From positions 62,001 through 126,000 of the forward strand of contig DAOTXS010000087.1 of NCBI GenBank assembly GCA_034435055.1: 64,000 bases of DNA, written 5' to 3'. Under the pieces are notes generated by a model. It made no database searches. It saw only the letters and a program-made list of their open reading frames with translations, and was not told the DNA's origin. The position numbers and the translations under genes were made by a program. Source of the DNA: DAOTXS01 sp034435055. GTDB taxonomy: Bacteria > Chloroflexota > Anaerolineae > UBA4142. Positions 1 to 9,364 of this stretch are shown piece by piece; position 1 is the stretch's first letter; every line of letters begins with the position of its first letter.

Positions 1-1571
1 TGGAAAAGCCGCGTCCGATGGATCGACTCGTCGTCGGCGATGTGGGGTACGGCAAGACTGAAGTTGCGTTGCGCGCCGCGTTCAAAGCGGCGACCGATGG
101 CAAGCAAGTGGCAATTCTCGTGCCGACGACGGTGCTCGCGCAACAACATTACAACACGTTCAGCGAACGCCTCGCGCCGTTTCCGATCAACATCGAAATG
201 CTTTCGCGTTTTCGTTCCGACAAAGAGCAAAAAGAAATCGTCGAAAAAATCAAAACCGGCGGCGTCGATATTGTGATCGGCACGCATCGTTTGCTTTCCG
301 ACGATGTGCAATTCAAAGACCTGGGATTGCTCATCATCGACGAAGAACAACGATTTGGAGTAGTGCATAAAGAGCGATTGAAGCAACTCAAATCCCAGGT
401 CGATGTCTTGACGCTCACCGCCACGCCGATTCCGCGCACGCTGTATCTCTCGCTTGCCGGCGCGCGCGATATGTCCACCATTGACACGCCGCCGGAAGAT
501 CGTTTGCCGATTCGCACGTACGTCGCCGAGTACGACGAGCGTCTGGTGCGCGACGCGATTCTGCGCGAACTGGATCGCGGCGGGCAAGTGTTTTACGTGC
601 ACAATCGCGTGCGCGGCATCAACATCATCGCCGATCAATTGCACAAACTGGTGCCCGAAGCAAATATCGCTGTCGGTCACGGCCAGATGGACGAAGAGCA
701 ACTCGAAGCGGTGATGAACGAATTTGCGACCGGCAAATACGACGTGCTCGTTTGCACGACAATCATCGAATCTGGGATCGACATTCCGAACGCAAACACG
801 CTCATCGTGGCGAATGCGGACAAGTTTGGTCTAGCGCAGTTGTATCAATTACGCGGGCGCGTCGGTCGAAGTGCCGCGCGCGCGTACGCGTACTTTTTGC
901 ACGAGAAAAAGCATCCGTTGAGCGCGGAGGCGCACGACCGTTTGCAAGCCATCGCCGAGGCGAGCGAGTTAGGTGCCGGTTTTCAAATTGCGATGCGCGA
1001 TTTGGAAATTCGTGGCGCGGGCGAAATTCTTGGCGCGCGGCAATCGGGGCATATCGCCGCCGTCGGTTTCGATTTGTATTGTCGATTGTTGGCAAGCGCG
1101 ATTGATGCAAAAAAAGAAAACGCCACCATCAACAAATCGGATACGCGGTTGGGTTTTGCGCCCACCATCGACTTGCCGTTGCCAGCACAGATTCCGGAAG
1201 ATTACGTGCCGGACGCCGGCTTGCGTTTGAAATTGTATCGCCGCCTCGCCGATATTCAGACCGACGCACAGGTGGACGAAATCGCGCAAGAGTTGACGGA
1301 TCGTTTTGGCAAACCGCCGGAACAAATCGACAATTTATTGTACTTGTTGCGCGTCAAGGTCGCCGCGATGTGTGCGCATCTTGCATCGATTGCAATCGAA
1401 GACGGACGCATCGTCATCAAATACGGACGCGACGACGATGCGTTGAGTGCACGACTGATGAAACGATTCAAACTCCGCGCGGGGCGTGATCGCGCGTGGC
1501 TCGGCGAAATCGATCAGACTCGAAAATGGCAAGCGAAATTGCTAGAGGTCGTGCGCGCGATGGGCGTTTGA
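1..1571 (+). CDS. mfd: Transcription-repair coupling factor Mfd, C-terminal part (5' truncated by window edge)
   Basis: ATP-dependent DNA translocase that removes RNA polymerase stalled at lesions and hands them to UvrA. The frame is open through the left edge (first complete codon at base 3), so 522 residues are present of the roughly 1,100-1,200 usual for the family; the UvrB-like and polymerase-binding domains lie outside. Seen in order: helicase motif I (GDVGYGKTEVA) close to the edge, a DEEQ Walker B, the TATPIPRT motif III, the QLRGRVGRS motif VI, the TRG-type stretch RDLEIRGAGEILG that couples ATPase to translocation, and the C-terminal D7 domain up to TGA at 1571. All catalytic motifs visible are intact. 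The next gene starts 35 bases downstream without a clear terminator. Confidence 0.96.
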   Translation, partial: EKPRPMDRLVVGDVGYGKTEVALRAAFKAATDGKQVAILVPTTVLAQQHYNTFSERLAPFPINIEMLSRFRSDKEQKEIVEKIKTGGVDIVIGTHRLLSDDVQFKDLGLLIIDEEQRFGVVHKERLKQLKSQVDVLTLTATPIPRTLYLSLAGARDMSTIDTPPEDRLPIRTYVAEYDERLVRDAILRELDRGGQVFYVHNRVRGINIIADQLHKLVPEANIAVGHGQMDEEQLEAVMNEFATGKYDVLVCTTIIESGIDIPNANTLIVANADKFGLAQLYQLRGRVGRSAARAYAYFLHEKKHPLSAEAHDRLQAIAEASELGAGFQIAMRDLEIRGAGEILGARQSGHIAAVGFDLYCRLLASAIDAKKENATINKSDTRLGFAPTIDLPLPAQIPEDYVPDAGLRLKLYRRLADIQTDAQVDEIAQELTDRFGKPPEQIDNLLYLLRVKVAAMCAHLASIAIEDGRIVIKYGRDDDALSARLMKRFKLRAGRDRAWLGEIDQTRKWQAKLLEVVRAMGV

Positions 1572-1606
1572 CACAATCATTATCCATTTGTATATTCTTG
1601 CCGGAG

Positions 1607-2821
1607 ATGAAAACGACAATGACGATGTTAGCGATTGACGGCGGCAAACCGATCCGTGAAAAAATGTTGCCCTTTGGCGCGCCGAATTTCGGCGAAGAAG
1701 AAATTGCCGAAGTGGTGGACACGCTCAAAAGTGGTTGGATTAGTACGGGACCCAAAGCCAAAAAATTCGAAACGGAATTTGGCGAGTATGTAAACGCCAA
1801 GTACGCGATTGCGCTCAATTCGTGTACCGCCGGTCTGCACTTGTCGATGGTTGTGCTGGGCATCGGACCCGGCGACGAAGTGATCGTGCCGACGCTGACA
1901 TTCGGCGCGACGGCAAATGTCGTCGAGCATGTCGGCGCAAGACCGGTGCTGGTCGATATCGATCCGCAAACGCTGTGCGTTGATCCCGCGCAAATCGAAA
2001 AAGCGATTACGCCACGCACCAAAGCGGTAATCCCGGTGCATTACGGCGGGATGCCGTGCGCGCTCGATGAGATTCACGCGCTTGCGAACGCGCGCGGCGT
2101 GGCGGTCGTTGAAGATGCGGCGCACGCGATTGGCGCAAAATACAACGGACGAAAAATCGGTTCGATTTCACCGCTGACGAATTTTAGTTTTTACGCCAAT
2201 AAAAATCTATCGACGGCGGAAGGCGGGATGATCACGACGAACGACGCCGCGTTGGAAGAAAAATTGCGCGTGTATCATTTGCACGGCTTGAGCCGCGATG
2301 CGTGGAAACGTTATCACACCAAAGAATTTTCGATGAGTGAAGTGGTGGTGCCGGGCTATAAATACAACATGACCGACGTGCAAGCGTCGCTGGGTTTGCA
2401 TCAATTACGCAAACAGGAACAATTCATCGCGCGGCGCGAACAGTTGGCGGCATTTTTCGACGAAGCGTTCAGCGAATTCGACGGGATGGTGCAAATCGTT
2501 CCGCGCCCGCGCGACGGCTTGAATCGCCACGTGTTACATTTGTACGTCCTGTTGCTCGATCTCACGCGGCTCAAAGTGTCGCGCAATCAATTTCTGAGCG
2601 CGATGCTCGCGGAAAACATCGGTGTCTCGATGCATTTTTGGCCCCTGCATATGCACCCGTACTATCGTGAAAAATATGGTTATCAGCCGGATGATTTGCC
2701 GGTCGCGCGGCGCGTGGGCGAATCGGTGATTTCGTTGCCGTTGACGCCGCAAATGACCGAGCGCGACGCGCAGGATGTGGTGGATGCCGTACGCAAAGTT
2801 GTAGCGGCGTACAAAAAATGA
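1607..2821 (+). CDS. DegT/DnrJ/EryC1/StrS-family PLP-dependent sugar aminotransferase
   Basis: 404 residues. Members transfer an amino group to a nucleotide-linked keto-sugar, making amino sugars for surface glycans. The N-terminus (MLAIDGGKPIRE, LPFGAPNFGEEEIAEV) and the lysine motif FYANKNLSTAEGGM, with Schiff-base lysine near residue 199, are typical of the fold-type I VioA/ArnB/PglE group. An in-frame open stretch reaches back to 1496 inside mfd, but the family start matches the cluster of ATGs at 1607, 1619 and 1625; a GGAG at 1603 lies too close to 1607 and fits 1619 about as well, so the exact start is uncertain. It sits away from the polysaccharide locus at 33.7-64 kb but could feed it. 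Substrate not determinable here. Confidence 0.93.
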   Translation: MKTTMTMLAIDGGKPIREKMLPFGAPNFGEEEIAEVVDTLKSGWISTGPKAKKFETEFGEYVNAKYAIALNSCTAGLHLSMVVLGIGPGDEVIVPTLTFGATANVVEHVGARPVLVDIDPQTLCVDPAQIEKAITPRTKAVIPVHYGGMPCALDEIHALANARGVAVVEDAAHAIGAKYNGRKIGSISPLTNFSFYANKNLSTAEGGMITTNDAALEEKLRVYHLHGLSRDAWKRYHTKEFSMSEVVVPGYKYNMTDVQASLGLHQLRKQEQFIARREQLAAFFDEAFSEFDGMVQIVPRPRDGLNRHVLHLYVLLLDLTRLKVSRNQFLSAMLAENIGVSMHFWPLHMHPYYREKYGYQPDDLPVARRVGESVISLPLTPQMTERDAQDVVDAVRKVVAAYKK

Positions 2822-2846
2822 CGATTCTTGATTCCATTCGTTTCAA

Positions 2847-2875
2847 TTGACAATTTGCCCAAAGCTGAATAGACT
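2847..2875 (+). promoter_or_regulatory. Sigma-70-type promoter for the DUF853 ATPase gene
   Basis: TTGACA (2847-2852), a 17-base spacer and TAGACT (2870-2875) match the housekeeping consensus closely. The predicted start near 2882 gives a leader of about 27 bases containing GAGG before the ATG at 2909. Confidence 0.7.
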
Positions 2876-2908
2876 AGCCGCAATCATCCAAACCCACGCG
2901 AGGTTATT

Positions 2909-4405
2909 ATGACAGCCGAATCTTTGTTGATCGCAAAAAATTCAAAAGTAGATTTGAACCTGTTGCCCAAAATGTCTAATCGACATGGCTTGATTGCCGG
3001 GGCAACCGGCACCGGCAAGACGGTTACGCTCCAGCGCATCGCCGAATGTTTCAGCAATATCGGCGTGCCGGTCTTTATGGCGGATGTGAAAGGCGATCTC
3101 TCCGGCGCGAGCCAACCGGGCGGACAGAATCCCAAAATCACCGAGCGTTTCAAGATGCTGGGATTGGATGTTGCGTTCGCCGGTAACCCCGTAACGTTCT
3201 GGGATGTCTTTGGTGAGCAAGGACACCCGGTTCGCGCGACCGTGTCCGAAATGGGCCCCTTGCTCTTTAGTCGTTTGCTCGATCTCAACGAAACGCAAGC
3301 CGGCGTGTTGACGATTGTGTTCAAGATCGCCGATGACAATCGATTGCTACTCATCGATTTGAAAGACTTGCGCGCGATGGTGCAGTACGTCGGCGATCAT
3401 GCCAAAGATTTCCGAACCGAGTACGGCAATATTTCGACGGCGAGCATTGGCACGATTCAGCGTGGTCTTTTAGCGTTGGAAGAACAAGGCGCAACCAAGT
3501 TCTTTGGCGAACCCGCGCTCGATTTGGATGATTGGTTGCAGACCGACAAAGGCAAAGGGATGATCAACATTTTGGCGGCAGATCGCTTGTTTCAATCGCC
3601 CAAAGTGTATTCCACATTCCTGTTGTGGCTCCTCGCCGAGTTGTACGAACGCATGCCCGAAGTTGGCGATCTCGACAAACCCAAACTCGTTTTCTTCTTC
3701 GATGAAGCGCACCTCTTGTTCAACGATGCGCCGAAAGCATTGCTCGATAAGATCGAGCAAGTGGTGCGATTGATTCGCTCCAAGGGCATCGGCGTTTTCT
3801 TCATCACACAAAATCCGCTCGATATTCCAGATTCGGTGCTGGGACAATTGGGCAATCGAGTGCAACACGCGTTGCGCGCGTTCACGCCGCGCGATCAAAA
3901 AGCGGTGCGCGCCGCCGCGACGACGTTTCGCGTCAATCCAGAATTGGATACCGAAAAAGCCATCACCGAACTTGGCGTGGGCGAAGCGCTGGTTTCGTTC
4001 CTCGAAGAAAAGGGATCGCCGGGAATTGTGCAACGCGCATTCGTCGTTCCGCCGTGCAGTCAGATCGGCGCGATTACGCCGGAGCAACGTAATCAAATTC
4101 TGCGCCAATCCATATTGGCGGGACACTATGAAAAAATGGTCGACCGTGAATCTGCGTACGAAATATTAAAAGGACGGATCGAGCAAGAAGCGCGCGCGGA
4201 ACAAGCCGCCGTAGAGCAAGAAGCCCGCGCGCCACGTCTGCCGCTCCCGCGTGCCGCCGAGCCAACGCGCGCCACACGCCAACCGGCGCGCCAAACCGAT
4301 GATTTGATGACCGCCTTTATGAAGAGCGCGGGACGCGCGATTGCCAGCCAAGCCGGACGTGATATCACGCGCGGTATTCTTGGTTCGTTGCTTGGCAAAC
4401 GTTGA
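2909..4405 (+). CDS. HerA-like helicase/ATPase, DUF853 (YjgR) family
   Basis: 498 residues, typical for the family. It is a predicted RecA/FtsK-fold hexameric ATPase of the HerA-HP_like type; the cellular role is not established. Walker A is GATGTGKT (residues 31-38) and a Walker B-type LVFFFDEAH lies near residue 255, followed by the GVFFITQNPLDIPDSVL sensor region. The C-terminal 90 residues are rich in Glu, Ala, Arg and Pro, apparently a flexible tail, ending in a conserved-looking GRAIASQAGRDITRGILGSLLG segment. ATG at 2909 follows GAGGTTATT at good spacing. It is transcribed alone: a strong promoter lies upstream and a strong intrinsic terminator directly follows. Confidence 0.92.
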   Translation: MTAESLLIAKNSKVDLNLLPKMSNRHGLIAGATGTGKTVTLQRIAECFSNIGVPVFMADVKGDLSGASQPGGQNPKITERFKMLGLDVAFAGNPVTFWDVFGEQGHPVRATVSEMGPLLFSRLLDLNETQAGVLTIVFKIADDNRLLLIDLKDLRAMVQYVGDHAKDFRTEYGNISTASIGTIQRGLLALEEQGATKFFGEPALDLDDWLQTDKGKGMINILAADRLFQSPKVYSTFLLWLLAELYERMPEVGDLDKPKLVFFFDEAHLLFNDAPKALLDKIEQVVRLIRSKGIGVFFITQNPLDIPDSVLGQLGNRVQHALRAFTPRDQKAVRAAATTFRVNPELDTEKAITELGVGEALVSFLEEKGSPGIVQRAFVVPPCSQIGAITPEQRNQILRQSILAGHYEKMVDRESAYEILKGRIEQEARAEQAAVEQEARAPRLPLPRAAEPTRATRQPARQTDDLMTAFMKSAGRAIASQAGRDITRGILGSLLGKR

Positions 4406-4420
4406 TCACAAACGAAAGGC

Positions 4421-4457
4421 AAAGACCCGGCGAACGCCTTTTCGCCGGGTCTTTTTT
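4421..4457 (+). terminator. Intrinsic terminator after the DUF853 gene
   Basis: A perfect 14-bp stem (4421-4434 with 4441-4454, sequence AAAGACCCGGCGAA on the left arm), a six-base loop and a run of T to 4457. It separates the ATPase gene from the GH5 gene starting at 4467. Confidence 0.93.
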
Positions 4458-4466
4458 CAATCTGCT

Positions 4467-5687
4467 ATGCTTTCCCGCCGAAACTTTCTCAAACTCAGCG
4501 CGCTGATTTTTGGCAATGCTCTCGCCGCCGCGTGTACGCGCGCAATTGAAACCGTTGCCTCCGCAACCATCACGCTCACGCCAACTTTGACCCTCACATC
4601 AACGCCAACCACAACGACAACATCGACTACACTTCCAACTCCAACCTCAACGCCAACGGTTACACCATCACGTACGCCAACGATTACCGCCACGCCGCGT
4701 TCCGCCGATTTTGTGTCGGTGCGCGGCGATCAATTCTTTTATCGCGGCGCGCGATTTCCCATCAACGGTTTCAACTATTACCCGCGCGCGCATCCGTGGC
4801 GCACTTTCAACCTCGGCGAGTGGGAACCCGACGTTACCGAAAAAGAATTAAAGCTCGGCGTGTCGCTCGGCGCAAACACCGTCCGAATATTCATCGATTT
4901 CAACGCGTCGCTGACCGGCACGCTGACGGCGTCGTTGCCGGATTCGATTGGCGTGATTCCCAATCGTCAATATCTCGCGCACGTCAGTGAATTCATCGAT
5001 CTGGCGGGACGCTTGAATCTCAAAGTGCAATTTACCCTGTTCGATGGTATGGACTGGTCATTCTATCAGCCAGAAAAATTTTGGTTGATCGAAACGTATC
5101 TCTACGTGTTGATTTCGCCGTTCGTCAACGATCCGCGCATTATGTGCTGGGACTTGCAAAACGAACCCGACCGCGCGATTCGCACCGTCGGCGCGGACAT
5201 CGTCATTCCATTCTTTCAACGCGTGTCCAAAACCATCCGCCAACTCGATCCGCGACAACTGCAAACCATCGGCTGGATTGGGCGCGACCGAAGCCGGTAT
5301 TTTCCAGACCTGGACAAGTATCTTGATTATTGGTGCTTTCATTTCTATGATAAAGCCACCAATTTGCCTGATCTGGTAAAATTCTACAAGACGCAAACAA
5401 CCAAGCCGGTGCTGTTGCAGGAATTTGGTTTGCCCACCGGCGGACCTGGTCCCGATGGGCAAAACACCGAGACCGATCAAGCGAATCATTACGACAGCGT
5501 TTTGAAAACACTCGACGAAAATCAAATGTGCGGTTCGGTCTTTTGGTGCCTCAACGATTTTCCGGTGGGACTTGCCGGCAATCCACCGATTCAAACCGAT
5601 CATCCCGAAAATCATTTTGGCGTTTTGCGTTTGGATTATTCGGAAAAACCGGTTACGCAGATTCTGCGCAAATACTGGCGGCGGTAA
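4467..5687 (+). CDS. Tat-exported lipoprotein-like glycoside hydrolase, family 5 (cellulase/mannanase type)
   Basis: 406 residues. The N-terminus MLSRRNFLKLSALIFGNALAAAC carries a clear twin-arginine motif (SRRNFLK) and a lipobox-like LAAAC with Cys23, followed by a Thr/Pro/Ser-only linker (about residues 28-78) that would hold the enzyme off the membrane. The rest is a TIM-barrel of GH5 type: WDLQNEPD provides the acid/base Glu near residue 233 and LLQEFG the nucleophile Glu near residue 319. Likely substrate is a beta-1,4-glucan or mannan, but the subfamily cannot be told by eye. An upstream in-frame extension to 4341 would run through the preceding terminator, so ATG 4467 is chosen. Its stop touches the NUDIX gene start. 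Confidence 0.9.
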   Translation: MLSRRNFLKLSALIFGNALAAACTRAIETVASATITLTPTLTLTSTPTTTTTSTTLPTPTSTPTVTPSRTPTITATPRSADFVSVRGDQFFYRGARFPINGFNYYPRAHPWRTFNLGEWEPDVTEKELKLGVSLGANTVRIFIDFNASLTGTLTASLPDSIGVIPNRQYLAHVSEFIDLAGRLNLKVQFTLFDGMDWSFYQPEKFWLIETYLYVLISPFVNDPRIMCWDLQNEPDRAIRTVGADIVIPFFQRVSKTIRQLDPRQLQTIGWIGRDRSRYFPDLDKYLDYWCFHFYDKATNLPDLVKFYKTQTTKPVLLQEFGLPTGGPGPDGQNTETDQANHYDSVLKTLDENQMCGSVFWCLNDFPVGLAGNPPIQTDHPENHFGVLRLDYSEKPVTQILRKYWRR

Positions 5688-6245
5688 GTGAAAACAATGG
5701 ATCAAGAAAAACTTTGGACGGTGCTGGCGCGTCGCACGCTGTATCAAAGCGCGTGGGTTGGCTTGCAACACGTCGATGTGCGATTGCCGGACGGCAACGT
5801 GATTCACGATTTACATTTGGTTACCTATCCCTTCCAAGCCGTTGCCGTTGTGCCCATCGGCGACGACGGTAGAATTTTGTTGATCGATCATTATCGATTT
5901 CAAACAGACACGCGCGGTTGGGAAATCCCGGCAGGCAAAATCGACGCCGGCGAGACCCCGGCGCAAGCCGCCGCGCGCGAATTGCTCGAAGAGACCGGGT
6001 ATTGCGCCGAAGCATTGAAATATCTTGGACGCTATCATCCCTCCAACGGCTCGAGCAATCAGGTTTTTCACGTTTTCGTCGCGCGCGGCGTGACGCGGGT
6101 GAGCGACATCCAAGACACGAACGAGGTGATCGGTGTGCAGTGGTTCAAACCGGCACAGGTGCGTACACTGATCCAAGGCAACGAAATTTTAGATGGCTTG
6201 TCACTCACCGGCTTGAGCTGGGCAATTGTGCAAGGTGAGTTTTGA
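5688..6245 (+). CDS. NUDIX hydrolase, ADP-ribose pyrophosphatase type
   Basis: 185 residues. It should cleave ADP-ribose or a similar nucleoside-diphosphate compound to AMP plus a phosphosugar. The full Nudix box is present (G-KIDAG-E, seven residues, then RELLEETGY), preceded by the metal-enzyme signature WEIPAG. The N-terminal LYQSAWVGLQHVDVRLPDG strand region is typical of ADP-ribose pyrophosphatases. GTG at 5688 starts immediately after the GH5 stop; an ATG three codons later (5697) is an equal candidate. The two genes probably share a transcript although their roles look unrelated. Confidence 0.9.
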   Translation: MKTMDQEKLWTVLARRTLYQSAWVGLQHVDVRLPDGNVIHDLHLVTYPFQAVAVVPIGDDGRILLIDHYRFQTDTRGWEIPAGKIDAGETPAQAAARELLEETGYCAEALKYLGRYHPSNGSSNQVFHVFVARGVTRVSDIQDTNEVIGVQWFKPAQVRTLIQGNEILDGLSLTGLSWAIVQGEF

Positions 6246-6289
6246 ATCGAATTGGACAAAACTAGTCGATAGGTTGTAGAATAAAAGTG

Positions 6290-8557
6290 ATGCTACAAGG
6301 CATACCTTCTTTATCCAGTCTTATCAGTGCTTTGCAAGCAAATTCGTTTGAGTTGTTCGAGTCAAGCCCGGAGCGACTCAGACAAAATGCTCTGCGCTTT
6401 ATCATCGTCAAATTGTTGTTGGCGATCTTTGGGCTTGTGATTTACCTTCCGATATTAGAACCGCACGGCAACGCGATTTTTTCCCTCCCCGTTTTTTCGC
6501 TGATCGATTTGCTTTTCCTCATTCCCGTGTACCTATTTGCCCCGCGCAATCTCACCACGGCGATTCGGTGGACCCAAATCAGCGTTGGCATCACGAGCGC
6601 GACGATGACCCTGGGTTTGTATTTTGCTGGCGGATTCACTCATCCGTTTGTCCTTACTTATTTTGGGTTGATTCCACTGGCATTGATTGTTATTCCGTTG
6701 CCCGTGATGGTTTGGTCGTCGGCGAGCATGGTTACGTTGGCATACCTCGTTTTGGTTGTTATGCAAGTAACCCGTTTGATTCCCAGTCCCGTTGGAGCCA
6801 CTCCAGCATTTGGATTGTGGCTACCGATTGTGGGAATTGTGGTGCTGGGTTTTTGGATCGAAGCCATTTTGCTGGCGATCTTTACGTTGAATTACGAAAC
6901 GCGCCGCGTCGATTTGGGGCGGCGAGTTTACGCCGAATCGGTGTGGAGTACCGTGGGTAAAACCGTGATCTCCACCCAAGACCTCGATCAGATTCTCACG
7001 ACGGTGATTCAGATCATCAATGAAAAAATGCACGTCGAGACCGGTTCGATTTTGTTGCGCGAGCCCGACACCGATACAATCAAATTCGCCAAGATTATGC
7101 GCGGCGACATCGAAGAATTTGCTTCTGTGCGACTCAAGCTTGGGCAAGGCATCGTGGGCTGGGTTGTGGCGACTGGTCAACCGGCGCTCGTGCCGGATGT
7201 CTCCCGCGATCCGCGCTGGTACAACGAAATCGACAAAGGGACCGGTTTTGTTACGCGTTCGATCTTGTGTGTCCCTTTGATTGTTGGACACGAGGTGATC
7301 GGCGCGATCGAGTTGTTGAACAAACGCGATGGCGAATTTTCTCAAGCGGATGTGCAACTCTTGGAATCGATTGCCGCACCGGTGGCGATTGCCATTCAAA
7401 ACGCGCAATTGCATCAACGCGTCGTTACACAGTTAGATGATTTGACGCGGATGTTCCATCAAGTGGAACACGCCAAAAAAGAATGGGAGACGACGGTCGA
7501 TGCCATCGATGCGGGCATCGTGCTGACGGATGAAGCGGGACGGGTTCTGCGCGCCAACAATACGCTGGCGCGTTGGGTAAAATCGACTTCACGCGAAATG
7601 GTGGGCCAATTTTGTTGGCGCGTGGTTCACAATCAACCAGAGCCGCCTGACTTTTGCCCGCATAGTCGCGTGATTGCCGGCACCAAAGAACCTTGCGAAA
7701 GTGAAATCGAAGATAAATATTTAGGCGGAGTTTTTCGGACGACCGCATTTCCGTTGTATGATCCGGAAGGCAAGTTTGTCGGAGCCGTCAGTGTCTTGAA
7801 AGATGTGAGCGAAGAAAAACGTATGCAAGCGCAATTGATTCAGTCGGAGAAACTTGCGGCAACCGGCAGACTGGCGGCGTCGCTAGCGCACGAAATCAAC
7901 AATCCATTGCAAGGGATTCAAGGGTGTCTGGAGTTGGTGGAAATTGCTCAAAGCGACGCGGAGCAAGAACAGTATTTAGAAATGGCACGGAAAGAAGTCA
8001 ATCGGCTAGGCACACTAGTCAAGAGTATGCTTGAACTTGCGCGACCGTCGCGGGGCAAACCGACGAGGGTCAATATCTTCGACTTGATCACCGAAGTTTT
8101 GGCACTCAGCAATCCATCGATCCAGAAAAATAGCATCCGCGTGGCAACGCAGTTGGACGAAGCGATGCCGGCGATTGTTGGGGTGGCGGATCAATTGAAA
8201 CAAGTCTTCCTGAATCTGGTGCTAAATGCGATTGAATCGATGCCGAATGGTGGAAACTTGGATATTCGCGCACATTCGCCCAAGAATGGCTGGTTGACGG
8301 TAAGCATTGCCGATTCCGGCAACGGCATCCCCGCCGATCAACTGCCACACCTGTTCGAGCCATTTTATTCCACCAAGACTCAAGGGATAGGTTTAGGTTT
8401 ATCTATCAGTCATGGTATACTCACGACACACGGCGGGCGCTTAACCGTCGAGAGTCAAATTGGCAAGGGGAGTGTGTTTACGGTGTGGCTCCCGGTTGCC
8501 TCCGCGCAGGCAAAACCGGCAGCCACGCTTGACGATGAGCAAGTGGAGGAAAAATAA
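6290..8557 (+). CDS. Membrane-bound sensor histidine kinase (5-6 TM, GAF, PAS, HisKA, HATPase)
   Basis: 755 residues. About six membrane spans (residues 35-205), a GAF domain (about 225-385), a PAS domain (about 395-505), a HisKA dimerisation domain with the phosphoacceptor His near residue 534 in SLAHEINNPLQGI, and a HATPase domain with N box (NLVLNAIES), DSGNGIP and GLGLSISHG. It is a complete orthodox kinase whose signal could be a membrane-embedded ligand or a small molecule bound by GAF. Its TAA overlaps the ATG of the response regulator by one base, so the two form a cognate pair. A TAGAAT hexamer at 6277 is only 8 bases from the ATG (a GTG lies at 6287), which would give a nearly leaderless message. 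The pair sits directly upstream of the c-di-GMP/VDWGS region. Confidence 0.94.
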   Translation: MLQGIPSLSSLISALQANSFELFESSPERLRQNALRFIIVKLLLAIFGLVIYLPILEPHGNAIFSLPVFSLIDLLFLIPVYLFAPRNLTTAIRWTQISVGITSATMTLGLYFAGGFTHPFVLTYFGLIPLALIVIPLPVMVWSSASMVTLAYLVLVVMQVTRLIPSPVGATPAFGLWLPIVGIVVLGFWIEAILLAIFTLNYETRRVDLGRRVYAESVWSTVGKTVISTQDLDQILTTVIQIINEKMHVETGSILLREPDTDTIKFAKIMRGDIEEFASVRLKLGQGIVGWVVATGQPALVPDVSRDPRWYNEIDKGTGFVTRSILCVPLIVGHEVIGAIELLNKRDGEFSQADVQLLESIAAPVAIAIQNAQLHQRVVTQLDDLTRMFHQVEHAKKEWETTVDAIDAGIVLTDEAGRVLRANNTLARWVKSTSREMVGQFCWRVVHNQPEPPDFCPHSRVIAGTKEPCESEIEDKYLGGVFRTTAFPLYDPEGKFVGAVSVLKDVSEEKRMQAQLIQSEKLAATGRLAASLAHEINNPLQGIQGCLELVEIAQSDAEQEQYLEMARKEVNRLGTLVKSMLELARPSRGKPTRVNIFDLITEVLALSNPSIQKNSIRVATQLDEAMPAIVGVADQLKQVFLNLVLNAIESMPNGGNLDIRAHSPKNGWLTVSIADSGNGIPADQLPHLFEPFYSTKTQGIGLGLSISHGILTTHGGRLTVESQIGKGSVFTVWLPVASAQAKPAATLDDEQVEEK

Positions 8558-9249
8558 TGGCATCGGCGAAAATCTTGGTGGTCGATGATGAGGAAACCAT
8601 TCGGCTGACCGTTTCCGCCGCCTTGAAAAAACGCGGTTTTGAAACGACGACGGCGGCAGACGCCAGGCAAGCGTTGCGCGCGTTGAGCCAAACCAAATTC
8701 GATATGGCTATTCTGGATTTGAAATTGCCCGGCGGAATGGACGGAGTGGGTTTATTGACGGAAATTCGTGCGCACTCGCCCGAAACATTGACGATGATGA
8801 TCTCCGCGCACGCCACTCTCGATTCGGCGATTGTCGCTTTGCGGCAAGGCGCGTTCGATTACTTGCTCAAGCCGTTCACGATGGCGCAACTCGTCGAAAG
8901 GGTTGAGCATGCGCTTACCAAACGCCAAGAAAATGTAACTGCATCACCCGGTCAACCGGTGGGATTGCTCATCGATCGTCAGCAACGTTCCGTTTTACAC
9001 GATGGCGTCGAAGTTACGTTGAGCGTTACCGAGTTCGATATTTTGGCGTACCTGATTGAGCATGCTGACCGGGTGGTTTCGGCAAGCGAAGTGATGCGCG
9101 CGGTGCAAGGATACGAATTGGAAGAATTGGATGCACGGACGATTTTGCGGGTTCACATTCAACGCATTCGGCAGAAATTGGGCGATGACCCGGAAAATCC
9201 TCGGCACATTCTGAATGTGCGGAGCAAAGGGTATCGCTTTGTAGGTTAA
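8557..9249 (+). CDS. OmpR/PhoB-family response regulator
   Basis: 230 residues: a receiver domain (1-120) with the acidic pair D10-D11, phosphoacceptor D54 in ILDLKLPG, a switch Ser in MMISAHA and Lys in LLKPF, then a winged-helix DNA-binding domain (about 135-230, ending ILNVRSKGYRFVG). It is translationally coupled to the histidine kinase. OmpR/PhoB proteins bind as head-to-tail dimers to direct repeats with about 11-bp period. Such repeats occur just downstream (9330-9362) and again at 9954, 13010 and 33400-33452, so this regulator is the obvious candidate to bind them (inference). A strong terminator follows. Confidence 0.95.
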   Translation: MASAKILVVDDEETIRLTVSAALKKRGFETTTAADARQALRALSQTKFDMAILDLKLPGGMDGVGLLTEIRAHSPETLTMMISAHATLDSAIVALRQGAFDYLLKPFTMAQLVERVEHALTKRQENVTASPGQPVGLLIDRQQRSVLHDGVEVTLSVTEFDILAYLIEHADRVVSASEVMRAVQGYELEELDARTILRVHIQRIRQKLGDDPENPRHILNVRSKGYRFVG

Positions 9250-9271
9250 ATTCTTTTTACCTTTTCGATGG

Positions 9272-9307
9272 ACTCGTATGGTGCAAGCCATACGAGTTTT
9301 CTTTTGT
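9272..9307 (+). terminator. Intrinsic terminator after the two-component operon
   Basis: Ten-bp perfect stem ACTCGTATGG / CCATACGAGT (9272-9281 with 9288-9297), six-base loop, then TTTTCTTTTG. Confidence 0.9.
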
Positions 9308-9329
9308 TTGACATTCACCTCCTTTTGCT

Positions 9330-9362
9330 TTGTTATCAAACTGTTATCAAACTGTTATTCTA
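9330..9362 (+). promoter_or_regulatory. Three Pho-box-like 11-bp direct repeats (array 1)
   Basis: TTGTTATCAAA (9330), CTGTTATCAAA (9341) and CTGTTATTCTA (9352) are contiguous 11-bp direct repeats, the geometry bound by PhoB/OmpR-type regulators. They lie about 30 bases upstream of the extended -10 at 9388-9396. Binding by the regulator at 8557 is inferred. Confidence 0.7.
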
Positions 9363-9364
9363 AT

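Noticed and set aside
6252..6282. Full sigma-70 promoter before the histidine kinase
   Set aside because: TTGGAC and TAGAAT are 19 bases apart, a poor spacing, so only the -10 position is mentioned under the gene.
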